NCBI GenBank assembly: GCA_965248975.1
Contig: CBDFKU010000015.1
Span: forward strand, 124,001-188,000
Direction of reading: 5' to 3'
DNA: 64,000 nt
From: CBDFKU01 sp965248975
Lineage (GTDB): Bacteria; Chloroflexota; Dehalococcoidia; Lucifugimonadales; JAGWBF01
Shown: positions 1 through 8,893 of the stretch, piece by piece
Numbering within the stretch: position 1 is the first letter of the stretch
Layout of the letters: every line of letters starts with the position of its first letter
Made by a program: the position numbers and the translations under genes
The notes under the pieces: generated by a model
The model's input: the letters and a program-made list of their open reading frames with translations, nothing else
Told to the model about the DNA's origin: nothing
The model's database searches: none

Positions 1-12
1 AGGGGTGACGAC

Positions 13-1056
13 ATGGCCGACGGGGTTATCAGAGTGGGTATCGTCGGCGCCGGGGACAACACCCGCGTCCGGCACATCCCGGGACTGCGGGCAATAGACG
101 GCGTGGAAATTGTCAGCGTCTGCAACCGCAGCCGGGAGTCCAGCCAGCGCGTGGCAAGCCAGTTCGAGATTCCCAGGGTCCACGACAGCTGGCTGGACCT
201 GGTCCAGTCCGACGACATCGACGCCGTCTGCATCGGCACCTGGCCCTACCTGCATTGCCCCGTTACCCTGGCTGCCCTGGAAAACGAAAAGCACGTGTTA
301 TGTGAAGCCCGCATGGCGATGAGCGCCCGGGAAGCCCGGACGATGCTGGACGCCTCCCGCCGCAAGCCCCACCTGGTGGCTCAGATAGTGCCGTCTCCCC
401 TGACCTTCAAGGTCGACGCCACCATTGAGGATCTGGTGGCCGGCGGCTACCTCGGCGACCTGCTGTCCATCGACATAAGAGTCGAGCAGAGCGCCTTTGT
501 TGACCGTGAGAAGGCCATGCACTGGCGGGAGAATAGGGACCTGAGCGGCTACAACATCCTGATGATGGGCGTGTGGTACGAGGCCCTGATCCGCTGGGTC
601 GGCCCCGCGACGAAGGTCTCCGCCATGACCAAGGTCTGCGTGCAAGAGCGCCGAGACGATGATGGGAACCGCCACGTGGTCACGGTGCCCGACCACGCGG
701 ACGTCCTCTGCCAGATGGCCTGCGGTGCCCAGGCCCACCTGCGTTTCAGCACCGTCACTGGCCTGGCCCGGAACAGCGAGGTGTGGCTGTACGGCACCGA
801 GGGCACTCTTCGCCTGGAGGGGCCTCCTTCTCTCGCCCTCTACGGAGGCAGACGGGGCGACGCCTCTCTCGCCGAGCTACCCGTCCCGCCGGAGAAGCAG
901 GGCGGCTGGCGGGTGGAAGAGGAGTTTATCAACGCCATACGAGGGGTCGAAAAGGTGACCCGCACCCCCTTCGAGGTCGGAGTCCACTACATGGAGTTCA
1001 CCGAGGCCGTCACCCGCAGCGCTCAGACCGGAAGGGCCGTCCCGCTGCCCCTATGA
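13..1056 (+). CDS. Gfo/Idh/MocA family oxidoreductase
   Basis: A 347-residue protein with an N-terminal Rossmann dinucleotide fold (GIVGAGDNTR at residues 9-18) followed by the alpha/beta C-terminal domain of the Gfo/Idh/MocA family, which oxidises or reduces sugars and related polyols with NAD(P). The length is normal. The usual Glu-Lys-Pro catalytic motif near residue 98 reads CEARMA, so the lysine and proline are Ala and Arg; substrate and activity are therefore uncertain. The ATG at 13 is preceded by AGGGGTGA. The gene sits at the window edge, so any upstream partner is unseen. Confidence 0.85.
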   Translation: MADGVIRVGIVGAGDNTRVRHIPGLRAIDGVEIVSVCNRSRESSQRVASQFEIPRVHDSWLDLVQSDDIDAVCIGTWPYLHCPVTLAALENEKHVLCEARMAMSAREARTMLDASRRKPHLVAQIVPSPLTFKVDATIEDLVAGGYLGDLLSIDIRVEQSAFVDREKAMHWRENRDLSGYNILMMGVWYEALIRWVGPATKVSAMTKVCVQERRDDDGNRHVVTVPDHADVLCQMACGAQAHLRFSTVTGLARNSEVWLYGTEGTLRLEGPPSLALYGGRRGDASLAELPVPPEKQGGWRVEEEFINAIRGVEKVTRTPFEVGVHYMEFTEAVTRSAQTGRAVPLPL

Positions 1057-1062
1057 TATAAT
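1057..1062 (+). promoter_or_regulatory. Possible -10 box (TATAAT) just upstream of a start codon
   Basis: A perfect TATAAT lies four bases before the ATG at 1067, overlapping the stop region of the preceding gene. If it is used, the beta-propeller lipoprotein mRNA would be leaderless or would start at a downstream TTG (1094). No clear -35 box was found. Confidence 0.35.
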
Positions 1063-1066
1063 CTCC

Positions 1067-2548
1067 ATGTCCCGGAAGGGCAGGTACACTTTCTTGAGAC
1101 TCACGATCCGGTCCAGGTACGCGCTATCTCTCCTGATACCCTTCATGGTTGTGGCGGCTCTAGCTGCCTGCGGAGGAAGGCAACAGACCGATCCCCAGGC
1201 CGACCCCCAGGTCAACCACGATGAAGAGAACACACCCGTCCTGGAAACTCCCACCCTCGCACCGACAGTGGTCCCTACGGCCACCCCCGAGTATCCTCGA
1301 CCAGAGACTGGGAGCACCGTGAACAGAATCGCCTACACCGGCTCAGACGGCAATATTTTCACCATCAACCCCGACGGCACCGACTCCCGCCGTCTGACCA
1401 TCACCGACCTGAGAGTGGGTCCCGGCGGCCACATCTTGGGCCAGGGATTGGACCACCAGGTCTTCTACACCTGGCCCACCTGGTCTCCCGACGGTAGCTC
1501 TCTGGCCGCCTCGCGGGTCGTCGTTGCAGCCGACTTCGTGTCCTTCGCGCTGGAAGTGGTCGACGCCGTCACCGGGAGGGCAACAGAAGTCTACGAAAAC
1601 GAGTCGGATACGGTGTCCATCGCCCAGGGCACCCCGCACTACATGTACTGGTCGCCCGATAGCAGTCGCCTGGCCTTTATCGCCGCCACACGGAACGAGC
1701 TGGTTATGTTTGCCGGCTCGCCCGCCGGGGACAGAACCCCGGATCGGGTCGTGGGCCGCGGACCCATCTACCCCTTGTGGACCCCGGACAGCGCGGCCAT
1801 CCTGATCCACAGGGGAGGGGAGCTACTACGGTCCTTTCCAGGGATCGGCGGTCCCACCCCCGAGATCCTGGCGACCGTAAGCCTGGGATTCAGGACACCT
1901 GCGTTATCGCCGGATGGGGCCCGTGTCGCCTACACCATGGATGACGAGGCCGGGAGCGCCGTCTTCGTAGGTGAGGTAGGACCGAGTTCTGCCGCCGGTG
2001 GCTCATCGCTAGAGCGCGCCAGGGCGATCCTGAGCGTGGGTCCCGCCTCTGCCCTGACCTGGTCGCCTACCCGGGAGGAGCTGGCCGTCGCCGATACCAT
2101 CGCCAGCGCCGGCCCGACCTACGAGCGCCTGACCCTGGTGGGCAGCGACGGGACCTCCAAGGTGGCCTTGGTGGACGAGTCGTTCCTGGCATTTTTCTGG
2201 GCCCCCGACGGAGACAAGATAGCCTACATTTCCATCGACGCGGACCAACAGGACTTCACCTGGAAGGTCGTCAATCGGTCGGGTGGGGACCCGGTGAGCC
2301 TGGCCAGATTCATCCCCTCGGTTGAGTTCCTGACGATGGTCAGCTTCTTCGACCAGTACACCCACTCCCACTCTATATGGTCTCCCGACAGCTCCCAGAT
2401 CGTCTTCAGCGGTACGACAAGCCCCGGCGATCTAGGGCGAAACGGCGGCTCACCAGCCGGCGACAAAGTGTACGTTCTGGACGCCAGGCCGGGCGCCGCT
2501 CCACGGGAGATCGCCAGCAGCCGGTTCGCCGTCTGGTCCTGGAACTAG
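1067..2548 (+). CDS. TolB-like WD40/PD40 beta-propeller lipoprotein
   Basis: A 493-residue exported lipoprotein. The N-terminus has a basic stretch, a hydrophobic core and a lipobox ending LAAC with Cys35. A Thr/Pro-rich linker (about residues 55-80) leads into a repeat domain with at least six W/LSPD-type motifs (YTWPTWSPDG, MYWSPDSSR, PLWTPDSA, FFWAPDGDK, SIWSPDSSQ), typical of PD40/TolB propellers that mediate protein contacts outside the membrane. A TTG at 1094 would give a shorter, ideal signal peptide. It is followed closely by another lipoprotein gene. The binding partner is unknown. Confidence 0.8.
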   Translation: MSRKGRYTFLRLTIRSRYALSLLIPFMVVAALAACGGRQQTDPQADPQVNHDEENTPVLETPTLAPTVVPTATPEYPRPETGSTVNRIAYTGSDGNIFTINPDGTDSRRLTITDLRVGPGGHILGQGLDHQVFYTWPTWSPDGSSLAASRVVVAADFVSFALEVVDAVTGRATEVYENESDTVSIAQGTPHYMYWSPDSSRLAFIAATRNELVMFAGSPAGDRTPDRVVGRGPIYPLWTPDSAAILIHRGGELLRSFPGIGGPTPEILATVSLGFRTPALSPDGARVAYTMDDEAGSAVFVGEVGPSSAAGGSSLERARAILSVGPASALTWSPTREELAVADTIASAGPTYERLTLVGSDGTSKVALVDESFLAFFWAPDGDKIAYISIDADQQDFTWKVVNRSGGDPVSLARFIPSVEFLTMVSFFDQYTHSHSIWSPDSSQIVFSGTTSPGDLGRNGGSPAGDKVYVLDARPGAAPREIASSRFAVWSWN

Positions 2549-2605
2549 ACGGCAGTGGGCCCTAGGGGCAAGGGACTATTCGGACGCCGGGTAACCCGTG
2601 TCCGG

Positions 2606-3340
2606 ATGCCATGGCCGAAAGGTCTCAGGGCGACCTGCTACGGTCTTCTCGCCACCGTCCTCCTGCTAGTCCTGGCCTGCGGTTCTTCTGCTACCTCCAC
2701 CCCAGACGTGGCCCCAACGGCGACGCCTACACCGCGGGAAGTGCTGAACAGGTCGGCAGCCAGGATGGTCGCCCTTAACACCGCCCACTTCACCCTGGAT
2801 GTCGAGGGAGATACCTCCGCCCTGTTCTTCGGTTCCGAGCTGAAGCTCCTGGAAGGCATCGTGGACATGCCCGACAGCTTCGAGCTGCGGGTGGAGGCGG
2901 TTTTCCCACTCCTGCGGTCCTTCGTCGAGATAAACCTGGTGGGGGTGAGAGACCGCGTACTCATCGCCGACCTGATCAACGAAGACAAGTGGGTCCCGAT
3001 TCCGGCGGAGAATCTGCCCTTCGACTTCGCCCACCTGGGACGGAACCTGAGCGACATCATGTTCGCCGTGGAGAACCCCAGCTTCGCCGCTGCAGGCGTC
3101 GTGGACGGCGCGCCGTCGTGGCGCTTACTTGGCTCGGTTCCTTCGGAGGCTCTGGACAGCCTTCTGCCGGGGGCGGCCCAGGGCTTCCAGGTTGAACTGG
3201 AGGGATGGATCGGACAAACCGACCTGCTGTTACGGAGACTGAAAATCGAGGGCACCGTGTATGCCGGGGATAGCCCGGACATAGTGCGCGTCCTGAGCAT
3301 TGACAGGTTCGACGAGCCGGTGGACATAGCTTTGCCCTAG
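2606..3340 (+). CDS. LppX/LprAFG-family lipoprotein (LprG-like)
   Basis: A secreted lipoprotein of about 244 residues. The lipobox VLAC places Cys25 at the mature N-terminus if translation starts at the ATG at 2606; an upstream in-frame GTG at 2555 is possible but has no visible ribosome site. After a Pro/Thr linker the protein has the alternating-strand pattern of the LolA/LppX_LprAFG fold, which holds triacylated lipids in a hydrophobic cavity (known for mycobacterial LprG). The next gene is a P55-type MFS transporter, the same partner LprG has in mycobacteria, and this supports the family call. The lipid carried is unknown. Confidence 0.7.
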   Translation: MPWPKGLRATCYGLLATVLLLVLACGSSATSTPDVAPTATPTPREVLNRSAARMVALNTAHFTLDVEGDTSALFFGSELKLLEGIVDMPDSFELRVEAVFPLLRSFVEINLVGVRDRVLIADLINEDKWVPIPAENLPFDFAHLGRNLSDIMFAVENPSFAAAGVVDGAPSWRLLGSVPSEALDSLLPGAAQGFQVELEGWIGQTDLLLRRLKIEGTVYAGDSPDIVRVLSIDRFDEPVDIALP

Positions 3341-3439
3341 GTCCCTATTTGGAGCGATTCAACCTCCGAAAAAAGCCCGCCGTGCCCGTAACGTGAAGCG
3401 GAGGGAGCCACGGTTAGGACCAGCCTCAAATCACGTACG

Positions 3440-4921
3440 ATGCCCGCCCCCCTGATCCTGGCGGTGATCGGTCTGGGCGCCTTCGTGACCGCCCTGGACC
3501 AGACCGTGGTGGTCACCGCGCTGCCCGAGGTGATGCTGGATCTGAAGATCCCGGTCACCCGGCTGGACCGGGCATCCTGGATCATCACCGCCTACCTCCT
3601 GGGCTACACCGCCGCGATGCCCCTGATCGGGCGGCTGGCCGACATCTACGGCTACTCCCGGATCTACCAGGCTGCACTCGTGGTGTTCGCCGTCGGGACC
3701 TCCCTTGTGGCCCTCTCCACCACACTGGAATGGATGGTCGGAGCCCGGGTGGTCCAGGCCATCGGTGGCGGAGCTACCGTGGCCATCGGTTTGGCAATCG
3801 CCAGCACGGTGCTATCGCCCAAGCAGCGCGGCATGGCCATCGCCATCGTGGTCGCCTCGGCGGAGGCTGGCTCCATGCTGGGCCCCGCCTACGGCGGAGC
3901 CATCGTGGAGCTGCTAGACTGGCGCTGGATCTTCTGGCTCAACGTGCCACAGGCCGCCATCTTACTCCTGGCCCTTATGTGGCTGCCCAACCAGCGCCAG
4001 AAGGGTGTGACCATGGATTACAAAGGGGGGCTGCTGCTGGCAGCCGGCCTGGTCGCCCTGTCGCTGGCCCTGTCACGGCAGAGCCTTTTCACCCTCTCTT
4101 CCGCCACCCCCTTCATCATCGGGGCCGCGGGGCTGACCCTGGTGGCGTCTCTGGTGCTGGTGGAGAGACGGGCCATCTGGCCGATGCTCTCACCCCTATT
4201 GTTTCGATCGCGAGCCTTCGTCACGGCAAACCTGACCCAGCTGATGGAGGGAGTCGCGCTGATCATCGCCATGGTAACCGTGCCCCTGATGGCCGACACC
4301 GTGATGGGGAGGGAGCCTATCGAGGGGGCAATGTGGCTGCTGCGGATGACGGTGGCGATCCCGGTGGGCGCGGTGCTGGGAGGGCTCCTGCAACCCTACA
4401 TCGGCATACGGACCGTCTGCATCGCGGGCCTGGGCCTTACCGCCCTGGGCCTTTTCCTGGTTGGGACCTGGGAGCTGGACATCGCGGAGCCCTGGCTGAC
4501 GGTACACCTGGTGATGGCAGGGCTGGGCTTCGGCCTGAACAACGCGCCCATCATGACCCGGGCCCTCAGCTCCGCGGGCGAAGACTATCGGGGCACCGCT
4601 GCTTCCCTGGTCATCGTATCGCGGATGACCGGCATGGCGCTGGGGCTGGCGGCCTTGTCTGCCTGGGGGGTGGAGGAGTTCCGTGGGCTGACAGCCGGGC
4701 TGGACCTCCCCATACCCCAGCCCGGCGAGGCCGCCGAAGCGCTCCGGGCCCGTCAGGAGGAGTACACGTCAGGGCTCAACGAAGCCGGACTGACGCTGTT
4801 CCACAGGTTCTTCCGTATTGCCGGGGCGGCGGCGCTGCTTGCAATCATCCCTGCGCTCATCATGCGGCCCGACAGGAGGGAGCGTGAAGAGACGGCCGCT
4901 GCCTCCCGGTCAGAAGGCTGA
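3440..4921 (+). CDS. MFS transporter resembling mycobacterial P55 (DHA2 type)
   Basis: A 493-residue polytopic membrane protein with about 14 hydrophobic segments. Compared from memory with P55 (Rv1410c), it matches closely: ALDQTVVVTAL early in helix 1, WIITAYLLGYTAAMPLIGR with the MFS motif A region, and SRMTGMALGLAALSAWGV near the C-terminus. P55 works with the lipoprotein LprG to move triacylglycerides and lipoglycans to the cell surface, and an LprG-like gene lies 99 bp upstream here. The native substrate in this organism is inferred to be a lipid or another hydrophobic compound, not shown. Confidence 0.85.
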   Translation: MPAPLILAVIGLGAFVTALDQTVVVTALPEVMLDLKIPVTRLDRASWIITAYLLGYTAAMPLIGRLADIYGYSRIYQAALVVFAVGTSLVALSTTLEWMVGARVVQAIGGGATVAIGLAIASTVLSPKQRGMAIAIVVASAEAGSMLGPAYGGAIVELLDWRWIFWLNVPQAAILLLALMWLPNQRQKGVTMDYKGGLLLAAGLVALSLALSRQSLFTLSSATPFIIGAAGLTLVASLVLVERRAIWPMLSPLLFRSRAFVTANLTQLMEGVALIIAMVTVPLMADTVMGREPIEGAMWLLRMTVAIPVGAVLGGLLQPYIGIRTVCIAGLGLTALGLFLVGTWELDIAEPWLTVHLVMAGLGFGLNNAPIMTRALSSAGEDYRGTAASLVIVSRMTGMALGLAALSAWGVEEFRGLTAGLDLPIPQPGEAAEALRARQEEYTSGLNEAGLTLFHRFFRIAGAAALLAIIPALIMRPDRREREETAAASRSEG

Positions 4922-4978
4922 GCCAAGGACGATCGCCCTATCCCAGCCTTCCCCCGTTCAATGGAGGAGGGGGCCTTG

Positions 4979-5482
4979 CTAGAGGAGATTTATCAGTTTC
5001 GGGCGCAGGACCACCCTCATAGCCGACAGGATCAGAACGCTGCCAACCACGAAAACAATCGCTGATCCGCTCCATCCGGGGATGATCAGGCCCAGGGCCG
5101 TACCCGCGGCGGGTGGGGGCTCAGTGTCGGTGGTCACCATCACCAGTATGCTCAGCCCCACCGACAGGGCTGCTATCAGGTCCACAAAGTACTTGGAGTC
5201 GTCCGCCAGCGTCTCTACCGCAGGTATTTCCAGTATGCCGAAGAACAGCGAGCCTACGGCGATGGCCACCAGATGGCCCCCGACGACCCGCCTTGGGGTG
5301 GCGGCCACGCTGTCGGGGATGACGAATATGATGAAGGCCGTAGACGCCACGGCCACCACTATGGCGGCCTCGAAGACGGCATCCTCTATCAGCAGAATAA
5401 TGATCAGAGAAACCGTGGCCAGACCGCACTGAAACAGGTAGTTGGGCCAACGCTGCTTGAATTTGAGGTCCAGCAGTCTCAT
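4979..5482 (-). CDS. HPP family integral membrane protein
   Basis: A 167-residue protein with four to five transmembrane stretches and the segment PPPAAGTALGL, a variant of the motif that names the HPP family. HPP proteins are small inner-membrane proteins, some implicated in nitrite transport in plants and cyanobacteria. The gene converges on the MFS gene with a 57-bp gap and has no obvious operon partner. The function here is not predictable. Confidence 0.65.
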   Translation of the reverse strand: MRLLDLKFKQRWPNYLFQCGLATVSLIIILLIEDAVFEAAIVVAVASTAFIIFVIPDSVAATPRRVVGGHLVAIAVGSLFFGILEIPAVETLADDSKYFVDLIAALSVGLSILVMVTTDTEPPPAAGTALGLIIPGWSGSAIVFVVGSVLILSAMRVVLRPKLINLL

Positions 5483-5612
5483 CGGCGTGACCTATCTCCA
5501 CTCGAGAGCCCATGACGTTGCCGCGAACCTGATCGTAGCCCGTGAGGTGGCCAGATTCAAGTAGGATGGACAGACGGCTGAGGACACTTGTAACCGGCAG
5601 GGTCGTACTGGG

Positions 5613-5993
5613 CTAAAACCCGGAGGGAGTACAGAGCTCCACTCGGTTGCCGTCGGGGTCCCGGATAAAGAGGTATCGCTGCCCGTCGTGGCGTACGCCC
5701 GAGTTCTCCACGGCGATGTCCCTGTGCTCCAGCGCCCTTTCGGCTCTATCCAGGTCTTCCACCTCGAAGGCGTGGTGGAGGTTCTGGGGCGCAGCAGGGG
5801 CCTCTTCCGTCTCGATCAGGTGGAGCATCACCCCGCTGGGCAGCTGGAGCCAGGTTATGTTGGGATTGTCCACCTGGCTTTTGATCTGCCGGATACCCAG
5901 GAAATCGCGGTAGAATTCCAGGCTCCGCTGGGTATCGGCCACCACCGTGACCACGTGATTCACACCGTTAAGCCCCAGTCCTTCCGTCGCCAT
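5613..5993 (-). CDS. VOC (glyoxalase/dioxygenase) superfamily protein
   Basis: A 126-residue single-domain protein with two beta-alpha-beta-beta-beta modules: the first starts GVNHVVTVVAD, and the second ends with the IRDPDGNRVEL signature common in glyoxalase and extradiol dioxygenase folds. Potential metal ligands are a His in NHVV, a Glu in the second strand region, a His in LHHAFEV and the final Glu. The start at 5993 is chosen because it follows GGAGGATTCG and because a TATAAT box on this strand lies at 6021-6026, downstream of the alternative upstream start. The substrate is unknown. Confidence 0.75.
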   Translation of the reverse strand: MATEGLGLNGVNHVVTVVADTQRSLEFYRDFLGIRQIKSQVDNPNITWLQLPSGVMLHLIETEEAPAAPQNLHHAFEVEDLDRAERALEHRDIAVENSGVRHDGQRYLFIRDPDGNRVELCTPSGF

Positions 5994-6020
5994 CGAATCC
6001 TCCGGTCCGTTGATGGGAAC

Positions 6021-6049
6021 ATTATAGTCTTCTCGCACAGGAAGGTAAA
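6021..6049 (-). promoter_or_regulatory. Minus-strand promoter of the VOC gene
   Basis: On the minus strand TTTACC (6049-6044) and TATAAT (6026-6021) are separated by 17 bp. It is correctly placed for the VOC start at 5993. Confidence 0.5.
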
Positions 6050-6077
6050 TTTTTGGACAGTTGGGTGCCCGTTTCCG

Positions 6078-6106
6078 TTGACACGCTACTATGGCGGAAG
6101 TAAACT
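6078..6106 (+). promoter_or_regulatory. Plus-strand promoter of the radical SAM-PAP2 pair
   Basis: A perfect TTGACA (6078-6083) is followed after 17 bp by TAAACT (6101-6106). It drives in the direction of the gene at 6179 and is back to back with the minus-strand promoter, so 5994-6178 is a divergent regulatory region. Confidence 0.55.
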
Positions 6107-6178
6107 GTGGGAACCGTCAGGAAGGTACGCAGTATCGTGGCTAAAAAGCAACGATAAATCGCGTCGCGAGGGGGAGGT

Positions 6179-7411
6179 TTGGTCGTCCGGAGGTCGCTGC
6201 TGCTGAAGGCGGCATGGGCTGTCGAGAGACGGTTCCAGGTTAACAACTCGGTCATAGGCGCCTTTGCCAACGGCCGTGCCCGACAGAGGGTAGAGACCGC
6301 GTTGCGTCACGGTAGCTGGAAGAAGCTTTTCAACCTCCTGCGGGTCGAGGTACAGCTTCGGCTCGGCCGTTCCAGGGTTTGGGGCTCCCCCTTCGAGTGG
6401 GAGATCGACACCACCAACATTTGTCAGCTCAAGTGCCCCCTCTGCCACACCGGCACCGACACCGTCAACCGCCAGAAGGGGGTGATGCACTTCGACCTCT
6501 TCAAGAAGACGGTGGACCAGATAAAGGACCATTGCATCTGGCTGAGCCTCTACAGCTGGGGCGAGCCCTTCCTCAACAAAGAGATCGACAGCTACGTGGC
6601 CTACGCCCACGAGGCCAACATAGCTACGATGATGAGCTCCAACCTCAACAAACCCCTGACCCCCGACATGGCCGAGCGAATCATTCGCTCCGGGCTGGAC
6701 GTGCTGATCGTCTCCCTGGACGGCACCACCCAGGAGGTATATGAGGTCTACCGCGTGGCCGGCCATCTGGACCGGGTGCTGGACAACATCCGCCTCATAG
6801 CCGAGAAGAAGCGGGAGCTGGGTTCCAGGACGCCCTACCTCGAGTGGCAGTTCATCGTCATGCGCCAGAACGAGGACCAGATCCCCGAGGCCCGGCGTCT
6901 GGCCGGTGAGCTTGGGGTCGACGGCATCGTGTTCAAGAAGGTGGATTTCCCCCATGGGGAAAGTGACCGCGAGTGGGCCGAGGGTTGGCTTCCATCGCGG
7001 GAGGGCGGCTACAGCAAAGAGGAGCCCTTCGCCAAGCCCTACGAAGAGAACGGCAATCGTTGCTGGCGGCTGTGGCGCAGCGCAGTGGTCAACTGGGACG
7101 GGGGCTACGCCCCCTGCTGTTACCTCACCGACGCTTCCGACGATTTCGGCGACGTCAAAACTCACTCGATCAAGGATATCTGGAACAACGAACGATACAT
7201 CACGGCCCGGGGTCTATTCAAGGATGGCTTCGTGCCCAAGACCCAGGTTGGCTGCTTAAACTGCAACGTTTATCTGGAAAGCAAAGCTGCCAAAAAGCGT
7301 GGCCCCGTGGTACCATTATATCTGAACGGGCTGCATCTTAACCGGCACAAATCCGAAGACGGGACACCCGTCTCTGCTTCATCTAAACGGCAGGCAAAGG
7401 TAGATGACTAG
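6179..7411 (+). CDS. Radical SAM/SPASM domain protein
   Basis: A 410-residue protein. After about 75 mainly basic and helical residues the radical SAM core begins with CQLKCPLC, the CxxxCxxC ligand set of the [4Fe-4S] cluster that cleaves S-adenosylmethionine. The C-terminal third has APCCYLTD and CLNC cysteines, suggesting auxiliary SPASM-type clusters as in peptide-modifying or lipid-active radical enzymes. The TTG start is set by the frame; AGG is very close to it, so the true start is unsure. It overlaps the next gene by 8 bp, indicating coupled expression with a PAP2-type membrane enzyme. No precursor-peptide gene is visible nearby. Confidence 0.8.
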   Translation: MVVRRSLLLKAAWAVERRFQVNNSVIGAFANGRARQRVETALRHGSWKKLFNLLRVEVQLRLGRSRVWGSPFEWEIDTTNICQLKCPLCHTGTDTVNRQKGVMHFDLFKKTVDQIKDHCIWLSLYSWGEPFLNKEIDSYVAYAHEANIATMMSSNLNKPLTPDMAERIIRSGLDVLIVSLDGTTQEVYEVYRVAGHLDRVLDNIRLIAEKKRELGSRTPYLEWQFIVMRQNEDQIPEARRLAGELGVDGIVFKKVDFPHGESDREWAEGWLPSREGGYSKEEPFAKPYEENGNRCWRLWRSAVVNWDGGYAPCCYLTDASDDFGDVKTHSIKDIWNNERYITARGLFKDGFVPKTQVGCLNCNVYLESKAAKKRGPVVPLYLNGLHLNRHKSEDGTPVSASSKRQAKVDD

Positions 7412-8348
7412 GGCAGCACTCAATATAAGGGACCGCCTCGTGATCTGGGGAAGCCTAAAGCACCTGAAGCAGGTTGCCATTATAATGGGCGCCTACTTCG
7501 TCTACATGTTTGTCCGCAAGATCATCATCTCCGACGTTGAACCCGTGGCCCTAGCCAACGCGTTTCGGGTGGTCTCCTTCGAATCCTGGGGCGGTTTCCT
7601 CTGGGAGCAAGGCTGGCAGGCCTGGGCCCTGGAGCACTCCAAGGCGCTGGTCATCGCGTTCAACTGGATCTACATCGTCACCTTCTGGCCGATCATAGTC
7701 ACTACGGCCGTTTTCGTGTACATACTGGACCGGAAGCAATTCTTCTATTTTCGTAACGTGATCCTTTTGAGCTTCGTCCTTGCGCTGATCCTCTTCGCCG
7801 CCTTCCCCCTGGCCCCACCGCGGGTCCTTCCCGAGTACGGTTTCGTGGACTCGATCATCGAGTTTGGGCCCTCCTGGTACGGAAGTCGGGAAATGGCCAG
7901 CTATTACAACGCCTACGCCGCGATGCCCAGCCTGCACTTCAGTTGGACCGTCTTGTTCGGTATCCTTTTCCTCAAAATGAGGCACTTCTGGCTGAAGCCC
8001 TTCGGGATCATCTACCCCGCTATCACCTTCTTCGCCATCACCATAACGGGCAACCACTACATTATCGACGCGGTGGGGGGAATGGCGGTCATCGTTGCCT
8101 CCTTCCTGCTCTACGAAGCCTACCGGCGGGGGAAGCTGCGGGTCCCTTCGCTACGGGTGAAGGGACCCGCACGGCTTGGCGGAGCAGTCGCACCGCGGGC
8201 CCAGTGGGCGATGTCCGGTTGTAAGGCAAGAGCCGCCGTCGCCGTTGCCGCCGCCAGGACTCACCTGGGCTCAGACCAGCTATGGCACAGGATGAAACGG
8301 AAGGGTCCCTTCCGTCGACTACCTTCTCTGAAACCCAACCGCACCTAG
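7404..8348 (+). CDS. PAP2 superfamily membrane protein (inositol phosphorylceramide synthase-like)
   Basis: A 314-residue polytopic membrane protein of the PAP2_3 type. The conserved residues are visible in AMPSLHFSW (SxxH) and TGNHYIIDAVGG (His and Asp), which in this family form a phosphoryl-transfer site for lipid head groups. About six hydrophobic helices precede a basic cytoplasmic tail after residue 235. Translation starts inside the stop region of the radical SAM gene, so the two products probably work in one pathway, perhaps on membrane lipids. The exact lipid is unknown. Confidence 0.75.
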   Translation: MTRAALNIRDRLVIWGSLKHLKQVAIIMGAYFVYMFVRKIIISDVEPVALANAFRVVSFESWGGFLWEQGWQAWALEHSKALVIAFNWIYIVTFWPIIVTTAVFVYILDRKQFFYFRNVILLSFVLALILFAAFPLAPPRVLPEYGFVDSIIEFGPSWYGSREMASYYNAYAAMPSLHFSWTVLFGILFLKMRHFWLKPFGIIYPAITFFAITITGNHYIIDAVGGMAVIVASFLLYEAYRRGKLRVPSLRVKGPARLGGAVAPRAQWAMSGCKARAAVAVAAARTHLGSDQLWHRMKRKGPFRRLPSLKPNRT

Positions 8349-8458
8349 CCAATGGCAGGGTAACCAGCCTCCATATATTCACGGCCTGGCCCTATCTAGC
8401 CGTCTTCTCAGATTTGGTTAAGCCCGGAGTGGACTACAGTCCGACTCGGAAGGCACCC

Positions 8459-8893
8459 ATGATCGACGCCCGCGTTCGTAGATACAGGGACCGCAGCATC
8501 CGGCATCGCACCAGCGCCTTCCACGAGATCAGGGAAGGCCGATGGGAGCGGGTGGAAGACCTGCTGTGGGGCAGTCTCGTGGGAGCGCTCAAAGCCGTTG
8601 CCCTCGACCGCGGCGATGAGATCAGCACCACCGACGAGCTTCGAAGCTACATGGCCCTGCTGGCAGGCGAGGCCGCGGACAGACGGCTGGGGGACGGCTT
8701 CCAACAGCTGGCGGCCTTTGGGGCGGTCCACCAGGAGCTTCCCGACTCCCGGTGGGGTCCCGAGAGGATGTACCGCCTGGCCGAGCAGGTGAGCTACTCG
8801 ATCGAACGATTGTGGGATATGCTGCCGTCCCAGGAGCTTGAAGCTTCCCATGCCCCTACCCGACGTTCATCGCGACGCCGGAGCCGACGATGA
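8459..8893 (+). CDS. PaREP1/HEPN-like helical protein
   Basis: A protein of about 144 residues that is almost all helix, with the pattern EGRWERVEDLLWGSLVGAL and later AFGAVHQELPD, resembling PaREP1/HEPN four-helix proteins that often bind or process RNA. The ATG at 8459 is preferred over an upstream frame start because the similarity begins there. The basic tail ends in Arg-rich residues. Its stop overlaps the mtaB start as ATGA, so the two are translationally coupled, which hints at a role near tRNA modification. The family assignment is tentative. Confidence 0.5.
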   Translation: MIDARVRRYRDRSIRHRTSAFHEIREGRWERVEDLLWGSLVGALKAVALDRGDEISTTDELRSYMALLAGEAADRRLGDGFQQLAAFGAVHQELPDSRWGPERMYRLAEQVSYSIERLWDMLPSQELEASHAPTRRSSRRRSRR

